Positions 46,784-59,105 of a stretch of 64,000 bases of DNA are shown one piece after another (within the stretch, counting starts at the first letter, position 1; each line of letters opens with the position of its first letter). The notes beneath the pieces are model-generated. The model made no database searches. It saw nothing but the letters and a program-made list of their open reading frames with translations, and was not told the origin of the DNA. The position numbers and the translations under genes were made by a program. This stretch comes from Cyclina sinensis (Eukaryota; Mollusca; Bivalvia; Venerida; Veneridae), in NCBI GenBank assembly GCA_012932295.1, contig JAAONU010000001.1, forward strand, positions 20,708,120-20,772,119, written 5' to 3'.

Positions 46784-47060
46784 TATCAGATGTGAAACAT
46801 TATGCTCTGGCGAGCGTGTGTACAGGACAGAAATATCCCAGAGCTCGCCTATTGCTTCGATTCGGGCATACGAACACTGTCTGGCTAACAGGATTTCCCT
46901 AGAGGATCGCCTTGACTCAGAAAAGGTGAATATTAACGGAAGAGTGTACCATATTGCAGGCATTACGATGCACAGGTCACAGCATTACTATGCGCTAGTG
47001 AAATCTCAGAAAAAAATGTTATGGTATGATGGATTGATTGAAGGCTGGGCGAATTACTGA
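46784..47060 (+). CDS. Candidate terminal exon weakly resembling a ubiquitin-specific peptidase (C19) C-terminus
   Basis: A T-rich acceptor 'tgtgtcttcatag' ends at 46783. The frame reads to a stop at 47060 and a poly(A) signal AATAAA lies at 47164-47169. The last half contains NINGRVYHIAGITMHRSQHY then YALVKSQKKMLWYDGLIEGW. The order of hydrophobic strand, H-Y, strand and W-Y-x-D resembles the catalytic-His region of USP/UCH folds (typically G-H-Y/F-x-x, then W-x-x-x-D). If so, His at the SQHYYAL motif would be the general base. No catalytic Cys box was found upstream, so it is partial or the resemblance is fortuitous. It could be part of a transposon-borne protease or a decayed host gene. 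Confidence 0.35.
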
Positions 47061-47231
47061 AAGACCTCAAGGAATGGTTTCCTTCACATATGATTTACTG
47101 TTGTGTGTAAAATGGCGTAGCTGTATGCATTACTTACTTCAAAGTCATTTATGTAGTACCTGAAATAAACACTTTGAACTGAGGATGACTTTGAACGAAA
47201 AACTTTGAACAACAACACTTCCGAAGAGCCG

Positions 47232-47310
47232 ATGGACATAAGAAAAATCGTCGATGGACGTTAGCCAATGGACATAAGAAAAATCGTCGATGGACGTTTC
47301 CAATTTATGC
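47232..47310. repeat. Two-copy 36-bp tandem duplication
   Basis: 'atggacataagaaaaatcgt' + 'cgatggacgtt' is present at 47232 and again at 47268. Confidence 0.75.
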
Positions 47311-47880
47311 TTTATACTTACTGTTACAATTGTATAAATACATTTTTCAGGATTGTATTAAAACGTCTTTTCATAGAACAACATTAGTGATACCAAAAAA
47401 ACTGTAATCTCAATCATAATATAAAACCCATATTCCAAATTAATATTCATTCATTTTGCATTCAAAATATTTTGGATCAAACATTTAAAACATAGGGAAG
47501 GAATGGTGACGGTGTTGGATATAAACATGATTTCAGAATTTCATTTGTTAAGTTTGTTAGTACGTCGAGTGTTGCATTGGGTACCACAAATTATCATATA
47601 AAGTCGCACCAGATTATTCTATTACATAAGACCAGTAAAACTATTTAAAACAATATTGTACAAACATCGGATAATGTAACTGTGAATCTCGATATTTAAA
47701 TGCTAAAAAATAAGCACTTGTGGCAAAAATACACAGGAAATAATATGTATTAAATGAATGTTAAATATAGAAAACATAAACTATATGTGGTAGTTCTGTA
47801 TATAATTAAACTTGTTGTCTAAAAATCCGTTAACGCGGAAAGACAGGAAATGTTAGTTAAGTAATCAATATGTACCACAG
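47310..47880. other. Non-coding stretch
   Basis: AT-rich; no gene or repeat recognised. Confidence 0.4.
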
Positions 47881-47881
47881 T

Positions 47882-48126
47882 TTATAGTACAGATTCCGAG
47901 GGTATACCCGCGGGTACCGTAACATTGACTGAATTGAATTCCATTATCATGGTTTCTGAAGTCTGGGTAAATTCTGATGAGTTAAGAACAGAGCGGTCAT
48001 CAACAAAAATTTGAAAATATTTAAACCGTGTGGTGTTATTTAATATAGTTCTTCTGCGATGTATAATTATAGATAAGGTATTTTGACAAAAGATTTTCGT
48101 GATGCAACCATCACTAACAGACAATT
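47882..48126 (-). CDS. Candidate terminal exon on the minus strand, product unknown
   Basis: On the minus strand, an acceptor-like 'ctttgattag' is followed by an open frame of about 80 codons. It reads ELSVSDGCITKIFCQNTLSI, RFKYFQIFVDD and FNSVNVTVPAGIPSESVL before the stop at 47882. The DGC...RFKYFQIF spacing is faintly reminiscent of the C-terminal half of zona-pellucida-type domains, but I would not name it on this. No partner exon was found upstream on that strand. Confidence 0.22.
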
Positions 48127-48439
48127 CCCTAATCAAAGGTAGTCGTATTAGTGAACTGGTATTAATTCCGGGTCTCTTGTTCTAAACTTAAGATTAAGGT
48201 TCTTTTCAAACTGCTAATTTCGCATTGTTTGTAGAAAAATCAAATTGGTCTTTTAAGTGAGACTTTGCTGTATTTTCAAAAGATTAAATAAATATGTTGG
48301 ATTTTTGTTTCAAATTCATCGCAGATTTTCTAAAACTGACATTAATCACCGATAAAGTATGGGAAAGTGATAACAATTCACACATATCTAACGGTAATTA
48401 AGAGTCTGTGTAATAACTCTAAGCTATTCCGATTCAAAA

Positions 48440-51400
48440 TCTTAGTGGTTTAGATTTCTTCATTCAGCTAAGACACCATTACATATCAAGGTATAGTGGA
48501 GTTTTTTTGTTCAACATCTATGTGGTTAAGATTACACATTCAGCTAAGACACCACTACATATCAAGGTATAGTGGACCTATTCTCGTTTAACATCTCTGT
48601 GGTTTAGCTTTTTTTCATTCAGCTAAGACACTACAATGTATCAAAGTATTTTGGAGCAATTTTTGTTCAACACATATGTGGTTTAGATGTCTTCATTCAG
48701 CTAAGACACCAATACATACTAAAGTAAAGTGGACCTATTCTGGTTCAACATCTCTGTGGTTTAGTTCTCTTCATTCAGGTAAGACACCATGACATATCAA
48801 GGTAAAGTGGAGCTTTTCCTGTTCAACATTTATGTGGCTTAGATATCTTCATTTAGCTAAGAGACAACTACATCTCAAGGTATAGTGGAGCTATTCTTGT
48901 TGAACATCTTTAGATGGTTTAGATGTCTTCATTCAGCTAAGACACCACTATAATTAAGGTATAGTGAAGCTGTTCCTGTTTAACATCTATGTAGCTAAAT
49001 GTCTTCATTCAGCTTAGACACCATTACATATCAAGTTATGGCAGAGCTATTCTTGTTGAACATCTATGTGGTTCAGCTAAGACACTTCTACACCCCAAGG
49101 TGTAGCGGAGCTATTAATGGTTGGTATAAATACCAATCTATGTTGATAAGATTTATTCATCTAGCTAAGAGAGCATTACATATCAAGGTAAAGTGGGGCT
49201 ATTCTTGTTCAACATCTGTGTAGTTTAGATTTTTCCATTCAGCTAAAAAAAACTACATATCAAGGTAAAGTGAATCAATTCTGGTTCAACACGTCGGTAG
49301 TTTAAATTTTTTCATACAGCTAAGACACCAGTACAGGTCAAGGCATAGTGGAGCTATTCTGGTTCAACACCGCTGTGGTTTAGATTTCTTCATTTAGCTA
49401 AAATACCATTACATATCAACATATAGTGGAGCTATTCTGGTTCAACATCAGTGTGGTTTTGTTTTTTTTATTCAGCTAAGATACCACTACAATCAAGGTA
49501 TAGTGGAGCTATTCTTGTTCAACATCTCTGTGGTTTAGATTTCTTCATTCATCTAAGACACCACTACATATCAAGTTATAGTGGAGCTATTCTTGTTCAA
49601 CATCACTGTGGTTTAGATTTCTTCATTCAGTTAAGGCACCACTACATATCAAGGTAAAGTGGAGCTATCCTTGTTCAACACCTTTGTGGTTTAGATGTCT
49701 TCATTCACTAATACATATTAAGGTATAGTTGATCTTTTCTTGATGAACACCTCTGTGGTTTAAATTTCTTCATCCAGCTAAGATACCAGTATATATCAAG
49801 GTATAGTTGAGCTATTCTTGTTCATTACATATGTGGTTTAGATTGTCTTTATTCAGCTTAGACACCACTACATATCATGGTATAGCGGAGCTATTTTTGT
49901 TCTACATCTTATTGGTTTACATTTCTTTAGTCAGCTTAGACACCACTACATTACAAGGTATAGTGCAGTTATTCTGGTTCAACATCTTAGCAGCTAAGAT
50001 GCCACTACATATCAAGTGGAACTATTCTTTTTCAACATCAGTGTAGTTTAGATTTCTCATTCAGCTAAGACACCTTTACATATCGAGGTATAGCTGAGCA
50101 TTTCTTGTTCAATATCTCTGTTGTTTAGATTTTTTCAGGCTGCTAAGATACCACTACAAATCAAGGTTAAGTGGAGCTATTTTGGTTAAACAACTATGTG
50201 GTTTAGATTTCTTCATTCAGCAAAGATACCACTAAATATCATGTTACAGTGTAGGTGTTTTAGGTCAACATCTATGTGGCTAGATGTCATCATTCAGCTA
50301 ATAAACGACTACATATCAAGGTAAAGTGAAGCTATTCTAGTTCGACATCTCTCTGGTTAATATTTTTCATTCAGCTTAGACACCATCACATATCAAGGTA
50401 TAGTGGAGCTATTTTTGTTCAACTTTATGTGGTTAAGATGTCTTCATTCATCTAAAACACAATTATCATAGTGTAGCGGAGTTATTCTTGTTCAACATCA
50501 CTCTGGTTTAGTTTTCTTCATTCAGCTAAAACATCACTGTATATCAAAGTAGAGCCGAGCTAATTTGGTTCAACCTCTGTGGTTTAGATTTCTTCAATCA
50601 ATGAAAAAAACACTATATATCAAGGCATAGCGGATCTATTCTTGTTAAACCTCTCATTTCTTTAGGTTTCTCTCTTTAATAAAGAAGATACTCAATATTT
50701 AGGCATGCGATTGGACCTATTCAGGTATACATCTCTGAGTTTTAAATGTCTTCATTCAGCTAAGATTCCACTTCATTTCAAAGTATAGTGGAGCTATTCT
50801 AGTTCAAAATCTATGTGGTTTAGATATCTTTATACAGCTAAGACACCAATACATATCAAAATAAAGTGGAGCTTATCTTGTTCATCATCTCTGTGGTTTA
50901 CATGACTTCTTTCAAAGAAGGTACCACTACATATCAAGGTATAGTGGAGCTTTTCCTGTTCAACATCTCAGTGGTTTAGATTTTTTTTATTCAGCTTAGA
51001 CACCAATACATATCAAAGTATGGTGGAACTTTTCCTGTCCAACATCTATGTGGTTTAAATTTCTTCATTCATCTAAAACAACACTACATATCAAGGTATA
51101 GTAGAGCTACTCCTGTTGAACATCTCTCTGATTTAGATGTCTTCATTCAGCTAAGACATCAATACATATCAAAATAAAATTGAGGTATTCTTGTCCAGCA
51201 TCTCTTTGGTTTAGATTTCTTCATTCATCTAAGACACCATTACATATCAAGGTATAGTGGAGCTATTCTTGTTCAACAGTTCTGTGTTTAAGATTTCTTC
51301 ATTCAGCTTAGACATCGATACATATCGAAGAAAAGTGGAGCTAATTTTGTTCAACAACTCTGTGGCTTAAAAGTCTTCATCAGCTCAGATATCAATACGT

Positions 51401-53815
51401 ATCAAAGTAAAGTGGAGCTATTCTTATTCAACATCTCTGTGGTTGAGATTTCTTTATTCAGCAAAGACACCACTACACATCAATAACAAGGTGTAGTGGA
51501 GCTCTTCTGGTTCTACATCTAATTGGTTTAGATTTCTTTAGTCAGCTTAGACACCACTACATGACTTCATTCATCTAAGACATCATTACATATCAAGGTA
51601 TAGTATATCTCTGTGGTTTAGATTTCTTCATTCAGCTATGATACCAGTGCATATTAAGATATACTGGAGCTATTTTTGATCAATCCTACTGTGGTTAAGA
51701 TTACTTCAATCACCTAAGGCACTACTACATACCAAGGTATAGTGGAGCTATTCTAGTTCAACACCTCTGTGGTTCAGATTACTTCATTCATCTAAAGCAC
51801 CAGTACATATCAAGGTATAGTGGAACTATTCTTGTTCAACATATATGTGGTTGAAATTTCTTTATTCGGCTTAGACACCACTACATATCAAGGTGTAGCG
51901 GAGCCATTCATGTACATCATCTTTATGGTTTAGATGTCTACATTCATCTAAGACACCATTATATTTCAACGTATAGCGGAGCTGTTTTTGTTCAACGTCA
52001 ATGTTGTTTAAATTTCTTCAATCAGCTAAAGCACCACTATATATCAAGGTATAGCGGAGCTATTCTTGTTCAACATCTATGTGGTTTAGATTTTTTCATT
52101 CAGCTAAGACACCACTACATGTAAAGGTATAGTAGAGCTATTCCTGTTCAATGTCTGTCTGGTTTAGAAGTCTTCATTCAGCTAAGACATCAATACATAT
52201 CAAAATAAAGTGGAGCTATTCTTGTTAAACATCTCTGTGGTTTAGATTTCTTAATTCAGCTAAGAAACAATTTCATATCAATGTATACTGGGGCTATTCT
52301 TGTTCAACATTTGAGTGGTTTGATTTCTTCATTCAGCTAAGACACCACTACATTTAAAGGTATAGTAGAGCTATTCCTGTTCAACATCTGTCTGGTTAAG
52401 ATATCTTCATTCAGCTAAGACATCAATATATATCAAAGTAAAGTGGGGCTATTCTTGTTCAACATCTCTGTGGTTTAGATTTCTTCATTCAGCTAAGAAA
52501 CCATTACGTACCAATGTATAGTTGACTTTTTCTTGTTCAACATCTCTGTGGTTAGGATTCTTCATTCAGCTAAGACACCAATTCATACCAACGTATAATT
52601 GACTTGTTCTTGTTCAACATTTCTGTGGTTTAGATGTCTTCATTCAGCTAAGACATCAAAACATATCGAAGTAAAGTGGAGTTATTCTTGTTCAATATCT
52701 GTGTGGTTTAGATATCTCCTTACAGCTAAGACATAATACATATCACAGTAAAGTGGAGTTGTTGTTGTTATAAATATCTGTGGTTAAGATGTCTTCATTT
52801 AGCTAAGACATCGATAAATATCAAAGTAAAGTGGAGCTTTTCTTGTTCAACATCTTTGTGGTTTAGATTTCTTCATTCAGCAAAGACACCACTCATCGTG
52901 GTATTTGGTTCTACATCTGGGTGGTTTAGTTATCTGTAGTCAGCTTAGACACCACGACATAACAAGGTAAATTGGGGCTTTTCAGGTTCAACACATCTGT
53001 GGTTTATATTTATTCATTCATTTAAGACACTACTACATACCAAGGTATAGTGGAGCTATTCTGGTTCAACACCTCTGTGGTTAAGATTTCTTCATTCATT
53101 TAAGGCACCATTGCATATCAATGTATAGTTGAGCTATTCTTTTTTCAACATCTCTGTGGTTTAGATTTCTATATTCAGCTAAGATACCAGTTCATATCAA
53201 GGTATAGTGGAGCTATTCTTGTTGAACTTCTCTGTGGTTTGGATGTCTTCTTTCAGCAAAGACACCAGTACATATTAAGGTATAATGTAGCTATTCTAAT
53301 TAAGCACCTCGGTGGTTAAGATATCTTCATTGAGCTAAGACACCACTATATATCAAGGTAAAGTGGAGCTTGTCTGGTTCAACATCTCTGTGATTTAGAT
53401 TACTTCATTCAGCTAAGACACTGCTACATATGAATGTATAGATGAGATATTCTTGTTTTACATCTACGTGGTTTAAATGTCTTCATTCTCCTAAGACACC
53501 ACTAAATATCAAGGTATAGTGGAGGTATTCTTGTTCAAGATCTCTGTGGTTTAGATTTCTTCATTCAGCAAAGACATCTCTACATATCAAGGTATAGCGG
53601 AGCTCTTCTGGTTCTACATGTTAGTGGGTAAGATTTCTTTAGTCAGCTTAGACGCCACTATATAACAAGGTATAGTGGGGCTATTCTGGTTCAACTCCTC
53701 TGTGGTTTAGATTTCTTCATTCATCTAAGACACCATTACATATCAAGGTATAGTGGAGCTTTCTTTGTACAACACCTCTTTGGTTTAGATTTCTTCATTC
53801 ATCTTAGAAGCTTCT
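48440..53815. repeat. 5.4-kb satellite of ~78-bp units
   Basis: About 69 degenerate head-to-tail units. Consensus blocks in order: 'tggtttagatttcttcatt', 'cagctaagacaccactac', 'atatcaaggtatagtggag', 'ctattcttgttcaacatct', 'ctg'. Units vary by substitutions, small deletions and some half-units. Because 78 is a multiple of three, open frames within it (for example 49451-49657) encode repeating 26-residue peptides, which I regard as incidental. The array ends a few bases before a P450 exon-4 relic. A non-satellite insert at about 50665-50710 repeats the 3' boundary sequence. Confidence 0.9.
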
Positions 53816-53824
53816 CAATATTTA

Positions 53825-53885
53825 GGCATGCGATGATTGATTGAGTTTACATACGCACCAAAGCCATTTAAAATTAAAATTTCAC
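53825..53885 (+). pseudogene. Relic of a P450 exon 4 (C-terminal end)
   Basis: The + strand frame reads FTYAPKPFKIKISLIY, matching ITHAPKPFEIKVLSRY at the C-terminus of P450-A/B. At nucleotide level 'caccaaagccatttaaaatt' pairs with 'tcccaagccgtttgaaatt'. The stop position is lost and the heme-binding part is absent, replaced upstream by satellite. A third-copy remnant of the cluster on the same strand. Confidence 0.7.
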
Positions 53886-53889
53886 TGAT

Positions 53890-54050
53890 ATATGCAATTA
53901 GTTGTTGTAAAAATAAACTAACGTCAGTGTATGGACTTTTAAATCATTATATTATTAATGATAAATTGCAAAAAAAAAATGTTTTCTTAGAATTTGGATT
54001 TACTGTAAAATATGGTATTTTGTCATTTTTATTCATTCATTCATTTTCAT

Positions 54051-54097
<47 letters not shown>

Positions 54098-54935
54098 TTC
54101 ATTATTTAACTTTCATTTCAACTTATTTAGAAAAAAGGCTAGCATTTTAGTGTTGATAACTTTCGAAGATCAGTTAAAAAATCAATTAACAGCAATAATT
54201 TCAGTATTGTTTGTAATAGGTTCTAGGCCTCAAAATACCTAGAGACGGTTATCATGGGGACATACCTGATATAATTATACTGCATATACATTGCTTCGGC
54301 TCACTCTGAAAAATAAATAAAAACAGATTATAAACTACGTACAAAACTTTCCATAGTGTTTATAGACGAAATAGAAATATACATTTGTAGCAAAGCGACA
54401 TCCATCCAAAAATTGGACAAGTTTATATGTGACGATTAATATGAATACATTCATCTTATTTGTTGCACTAAGAATTTTTGACTGACATATCGACATCGGG
54501 TATTTGTTAAAAATTATAATGCCCCAGGTAGTCTACAGACTAATATACTAGTTCTACTTACAGTTAGCCAACCTGTAAATTTCCTCCAATTCATGCAATG
54601 GTTATTCTATAATAGCTGGAATTTACTAGCAATGAAACATGAATTTGATCGTAGCCCTAGTTGAATAAACAGGACTACTAATCGTCTCCAAGTGTTATAC
54701 CAGTCTGTCTTATACAGCTTTTTGTTCCTAGATTTCCTATCCGTAAGTTGTGTTTATCCGGATACTGTTCACTAAGTCTTTGTCTTTCTCATTTTATTGT
54801 GCTTGAATGTCCATTTACTTTAATCCTGTATGATCTGTATATCGAGAGGAATTGAATGCACTTAATTACGTTACTTTATAGTAAGTGTTTGTTAAATTAC
54901 GACTGAACTGTTTTTCGTTTGTTGGTAGTTTCGAG
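53890..54935. other. Non-coding region with (ATTT)n microsatellite
   Basis: An ATTT tetranucleotide run of about 12 copies lies at 54047-54099. The rest is AT-rich with no supported gene; open frames crossing the microsatellite are chance. Confidence 0.6.
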
Positions 54936-54937
54936 TA

Positions 54938-56032
54938 GGTGGCAGATACCAGTTTCACACTGAAATTTAGTGTCTGATGACCACTCAAACTGTTTGCGCC
55001 TCACTGACAATCCCAATACAACAGCCTGAAAAGAAAAGTACAGCTATTCTTATAGGACTGAAGACAATATACAACAAAAACTCAAATTTCAGATGAAACA
55101 CTTCTCTAAAAAAATCAGCTGCAAGAAAGAAACTACTCCCAAGCCCCACTTTTCGACCCCTGGCCGAGGCAAATTCAATGAAACAGACAAGTCGCCTGAT
55201 ATTCAAAGGCACACGGTACAGTCATAACACTGCATGCTAATTGTTCGTCTGTTATGGCACACCTAAATCAGCTAGTGCTAGATACCTGTCAACGATACAC
55301 TTTTTTCGGTATCCAGCTCAGACGGCATCCTATTGAACTTCTGACATAACCTGCTTTCATCAGTTTCGAATTTCAAGCTCTTACTTCAAACTGAGTGCAT
55401 TTCAATACTGTTCAATAGGGAAAAAACTAAGAGAACCTCATCCTGACCACTCTGAATACCCATATCTTCCTGTATTAATTAATTTAATCTTCAGCAATAC
55501 ACATGTTAATGCATCATACCCTCTCATTAATAATTTCTACATGGCCAGTTCGAATGTGTGGCTGAAAAACTGGTATGTGCTACCTAAAGTATTGCTGAAG
55601 TCTAAATTATTACTACATGAGGATATGGGTATTCAGAGTTTGTAAGGATGAGGTTCTCTTAGATTTTTCCTTATTAAACAGTATTGAAATGCACTCAGTG
55701 TGAAGTAGGAGCTTGAAATTTGAAACTGATGAAAGCAGGTTATGTCAGTGGTATCGGCTGCAGAAGTTCAATAGGATGCCGTCTGAGCTGGATACTGAAA
55801 AAGTGTAGCGTTGACAGGTATCTAGCACTAGCTGATTAAGGTGTGCCATAACAGACGTACAATTAGCATGTAGTGTTATGACTGTACCGTGTGTCTTTGA
55901 ATATCAGGCGACTCGTCTGTTTCATAGAATTTACCTCGGCCAGGGGTCGAAAAGTGGGGTTTAAGAGTAGTTTCAAACAGTTTGAGTGGTCATCAGACAC
56001 TAAATTTCAGTGTGAAACTGGTATCTGCCACC
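54938..56032. repeat. Large asymmetric inverted repeat
   Basis: The left arm 54938-55500 is the reverse complement of the right arm 55589-56032, with an 88-bp spacer. Outer ends are 'ggtggcagataccagtttca' and 'tgaaactggtatctgccacc'. The arms differ by about 119 bp because a module in the left arm (about 54993-55120, 'actgacaatcccaataca' to 'ctgcaagaaagaaact') is missing from the right arm. The open frames 54985-55212 (-) and 55891-56136 (+) are the two arms read in mirror orientation and share LNIRRLVCFIEF. I do not recognise a protein and see no clear target-site duplication. Confidence 0.85.
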
Positions 56033-56200
56033 TTAGCACCTTACTGACAATCCCAATACAGCAAACTGAAAAGAAAAATACAGATATTCTTATAGGACTG
56101 AAGATAATCTACAACAAAAACTCAAATTTCAGATGAAACACTTCTCTAAAAAAATCAGCTGCAAGAAAGAAACTTCTCCCAAGCCTCTCTCTATGACTTT
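56033..56200. repeat. Direct copy of the left-arm module outside the right arm
   Basis: 'actgacaatcccaataca' through 'atcagctgcaagaaagaaac' and 'ctcccaagcc' repeats 55003-55145 in direct, not inverted, orientation, immediately outside the inverted repeat's right end. Confidence 0.85.
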
Positions 56201-56540
56201 TGGAAAAGGAAAGTAGAAATTTAACTTTTCCTCGAAAAAGAGATTCTGAAATGATGTAACAAAACGAAATTTCAAAAGAAATCGAACAGTGTGCTAAATT
56301 AACGATACGGAGACACCCGAGGAATATCGAATATATTCCAGGAAGGATATTGAAGAATTAAAAATCTGATTTAAAAATAACAAACGTGACAATAAAAGGG
56401 GAATGTGTTATAATGTTGTTTTGTCGCTACGACTGTTTTGAAATTCCGTATGTATTAATGTATTTATAGAAACAGCTATGATCGTTTCAGGAAATATAAA
56501 TGAGGTATGTTTTTTTTAATATTAGTATATCCTTATACTC
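56201..56540. other. Non-coding spacer
   Basis: AT-rich, nothing recognised; it separates the inverted repeat from the candidate transposon. Confidence 0.4.
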
Positions 56541-58587
56541 CCCAGCAAACAAAATATATGGGACCCAGATGGGTCCCATTTGGGTTACCATATGGCTCCT
56601 GTATGGGCACCCCATATGGGGTCCACATGGGATGTGCAACCGGGCACCATGAGGGGCCCATTTGGGCTTGCTCTATGGGTCCCTTGTTCAGACATTTGAG
56701 CAGTATATGGGCCCTATATGGGTCCCTTGTTCACATATCTGGGCCCTATATCGGTCCCTTGTTCGGACGTCTGGGCAGTATGCGGGCCCTATATTGGTCT
56801 GTTGTTCTCAAATCTGGGCAATATATGGCCCCTATATGGGTCCTGTTTTAACATACTGGTCTTAGATGGCAGTAAGTACATCCCCTGGGTATGCTGCAAT
56901 TGTCCATGGTAATCCTGGAACCAAGTATGAAGCTGTCCAAGCATTTGTTTTCTCATTTTCTGGCAGTCACCACATCTTAATACTGTACAACTCAAAATAA
57001 TTGAACTTCAACAAAAACAAGATAAGATTTGACAACATTTAATAACTTGAAAAGGAAACAGTGAACCTAGTTTAAAAGTCAATTGAATAAGCAAATCCGT
57101 TGAATTCACATCCCCCACCAAACAGTGTTTATCAGTCACTGCTACCATTTTTTTCATAAGAGGTTTTCTTTTTACATACAATACAGTGAAATAATAAACA
57201 AAGAACTATACAATGTATATATCACAATTCCCTCAAAATAACCAAAGACATACAAGGGAATAAATGTAGAAAAAAAGTTATTTCTGACATTTGACATAGA
57301 GTTGTGACCTTGACGAGTGACACCAAGTTTTGATTATCTGAATTTGCCTTGTTCTTGTGATGTGAAATATTTGAGTAAAATATTATATAAAACATTTACC
57401 AAAATAATTATAAAAATATTAGAAAAATACCCAAGTATTTGTGCCTATTTATTGTATAATCCACCTGAAAATACTCAAGTACTACAAACTGTTGATTTTT
57501 CGGAGATTATATATACCTCTGCCGATGATGAGGGATAAAAATAGAATCACATGTATCACAATTATGCACTTAATATTGTTGGTAAATTGCTGCTGTAACA
57601 GAAGCATTCATCAAATAATAGACATATGTTATGTGTATAAACATAATCAAATCATGCCCAAGTTAAACAAAAACACCACTTGTAAAACAATTGTAGGTGG
57701 TGATACTTAATTCTTATTGTCTGTTAAGAATACAATGTATTACAAACCAGATACTGTAACAGATTTCAGGAATGAACCAAACATTGTGTTGACTATCGAT
57801 ACATTTGAAGAATGCTACATTTCTTTCTGGTTTGTCAGGTTTCTTGTCAACATAACAGTTTTGAGATAATATCATGTAGTAATCTATGTACTCTATGTAA
57901 TTGACATGCAATGTAAAACCACACTGACCAACAAGACATACCTATATTATGAAGTTAATGTAGTATAACAATAATACTGACTAGACCATTGAAAAATTGC
58001 GATGAAAATGAGCAAAAATAATGACTAGTCTATGGAATTTAAGGGCTAATAGTAAAACAATACTGATTTGGTACTAACAAAAATTGGAATGATTAAAACG
58101 CTAAAAAACATGCAAAATACAATGACTAGGCACTAACACACGTAGTAGACGAACAATAACATTAACAAAAATTTACAACATTATGTAATTTAATTGTCAA
58201 AAATAAAACTGATTATATACAATGTAGTTAATGCAAAATAATACATTGTAAAAGAACAACCGAACTTTACATGTACATTGTATATACACAAATGACTTTA
58301 CAGTGAAATTTTACTGACAAAGTAAACATCAATACATAGACACAGATTTTTACTTTAAGAAAATAATGTGAACTAAACCTTAAATCAGTATTCATGAAAT
58401 TTTATGCATATCAAGTCACTACTTTGCTGACCTTTGAATTTGCAGATTCTTGACTAATAGTAATTGAATGCAGGGTAACAATTTGTACGTATGTCAGTGA
58501 ACATTTTAAACTGTTATTGGAAGTTCCCGTAAATATTAATGTCACTCAAATAATTATTGAGGTTTTTCAGCAGTGTCATATATTTAC

Positions 58588-58756
58588 CTGAGAGTGCCTG
58601 GTGTGATAGGAGGAGTGCTAGGAGCAGGGGAGGGTGTTCCAGTAGCAGGAACCACAGTGGTTGTCTTTATCCGGGCGTTTCTCCCACCATCTCGGACACA
58701 CACGCCACCAAGCCTCTTGGTGATGCGGCCTCCATGTCCTTCATGTTTGCTGCTCG
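58588..58756 (-). CDS. Candidate minus-strand exon inside the 4.6-kb element
   Basis: A GC-rich island in AT-rich DNA. On the minus strand it runs from an AG at 58757-58758 to a donor 'ctcag' then 'gtaaat' (GT at 58587-58586). One frame is open to the donor: KHEGHGGRITKRLGGVCV, then RIKTTTVVPATGTPSPAPST and PPITPGTL. A second frame (AANMKDMEAASPRGLV...) stops inside. The Pro/Thr/Ser-rich end suggests a disordered linker. I recognise no domain. It may be part of the element's transposase or a host exon. Confidence 0.35.
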
Positions 58757-59105
58757 CTGCGATTTATGTGGAGATAACCTAATAAACAATAAAGATAATG
58801 TTCTTAACTAGTATTGTGCATTATAGAAAACCTCAATTTTTTCACTACGAACATACATAATTATAATTTGTTGTGTTGGTAAATTATCATTATCAAGTGA
58901 TGTTTCTTAGACAATATTGATTCCTGCTACAATGGGTACAGGATTTGTTACCTTAAGGTGAACAGTGAAAATGCAAAAAAAAGAAGAAAACATTGTTTTT
59001 ATTTCACTGCAAAAAAGTTGGCAGATATCACACTGGGCAAATGAAGTTAAACATTCTTCTTCAAGTGAAATTATTTTAGTACTTTCAACGATTAAATTTA
59101 CTTAC

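Noticed and set aside
49451..49657. Repeat protein with 26-residue units encoded by the satellite
   Set aside because: The 78-bp period is a multiple of three, so such frames arise automatically; they are broken frequently and appear only where units lack stops by chance.
48440..53815. CRISPR-like array
   Set aside because: Units are contiguous degenerate tandem repeats without unique spacers, in intron-containing eukaryotic DNA.
54047..54099. Coding frame with LFIYLFIYLF repeats
   Set aside because: Pure translation of an ATTT microsatellite.
56507..56865. Gly/Tyr/Trp-rich 114-codon protein
   Set aside because: It is a translation of the ATATGGGTCCC subterminal repeats.
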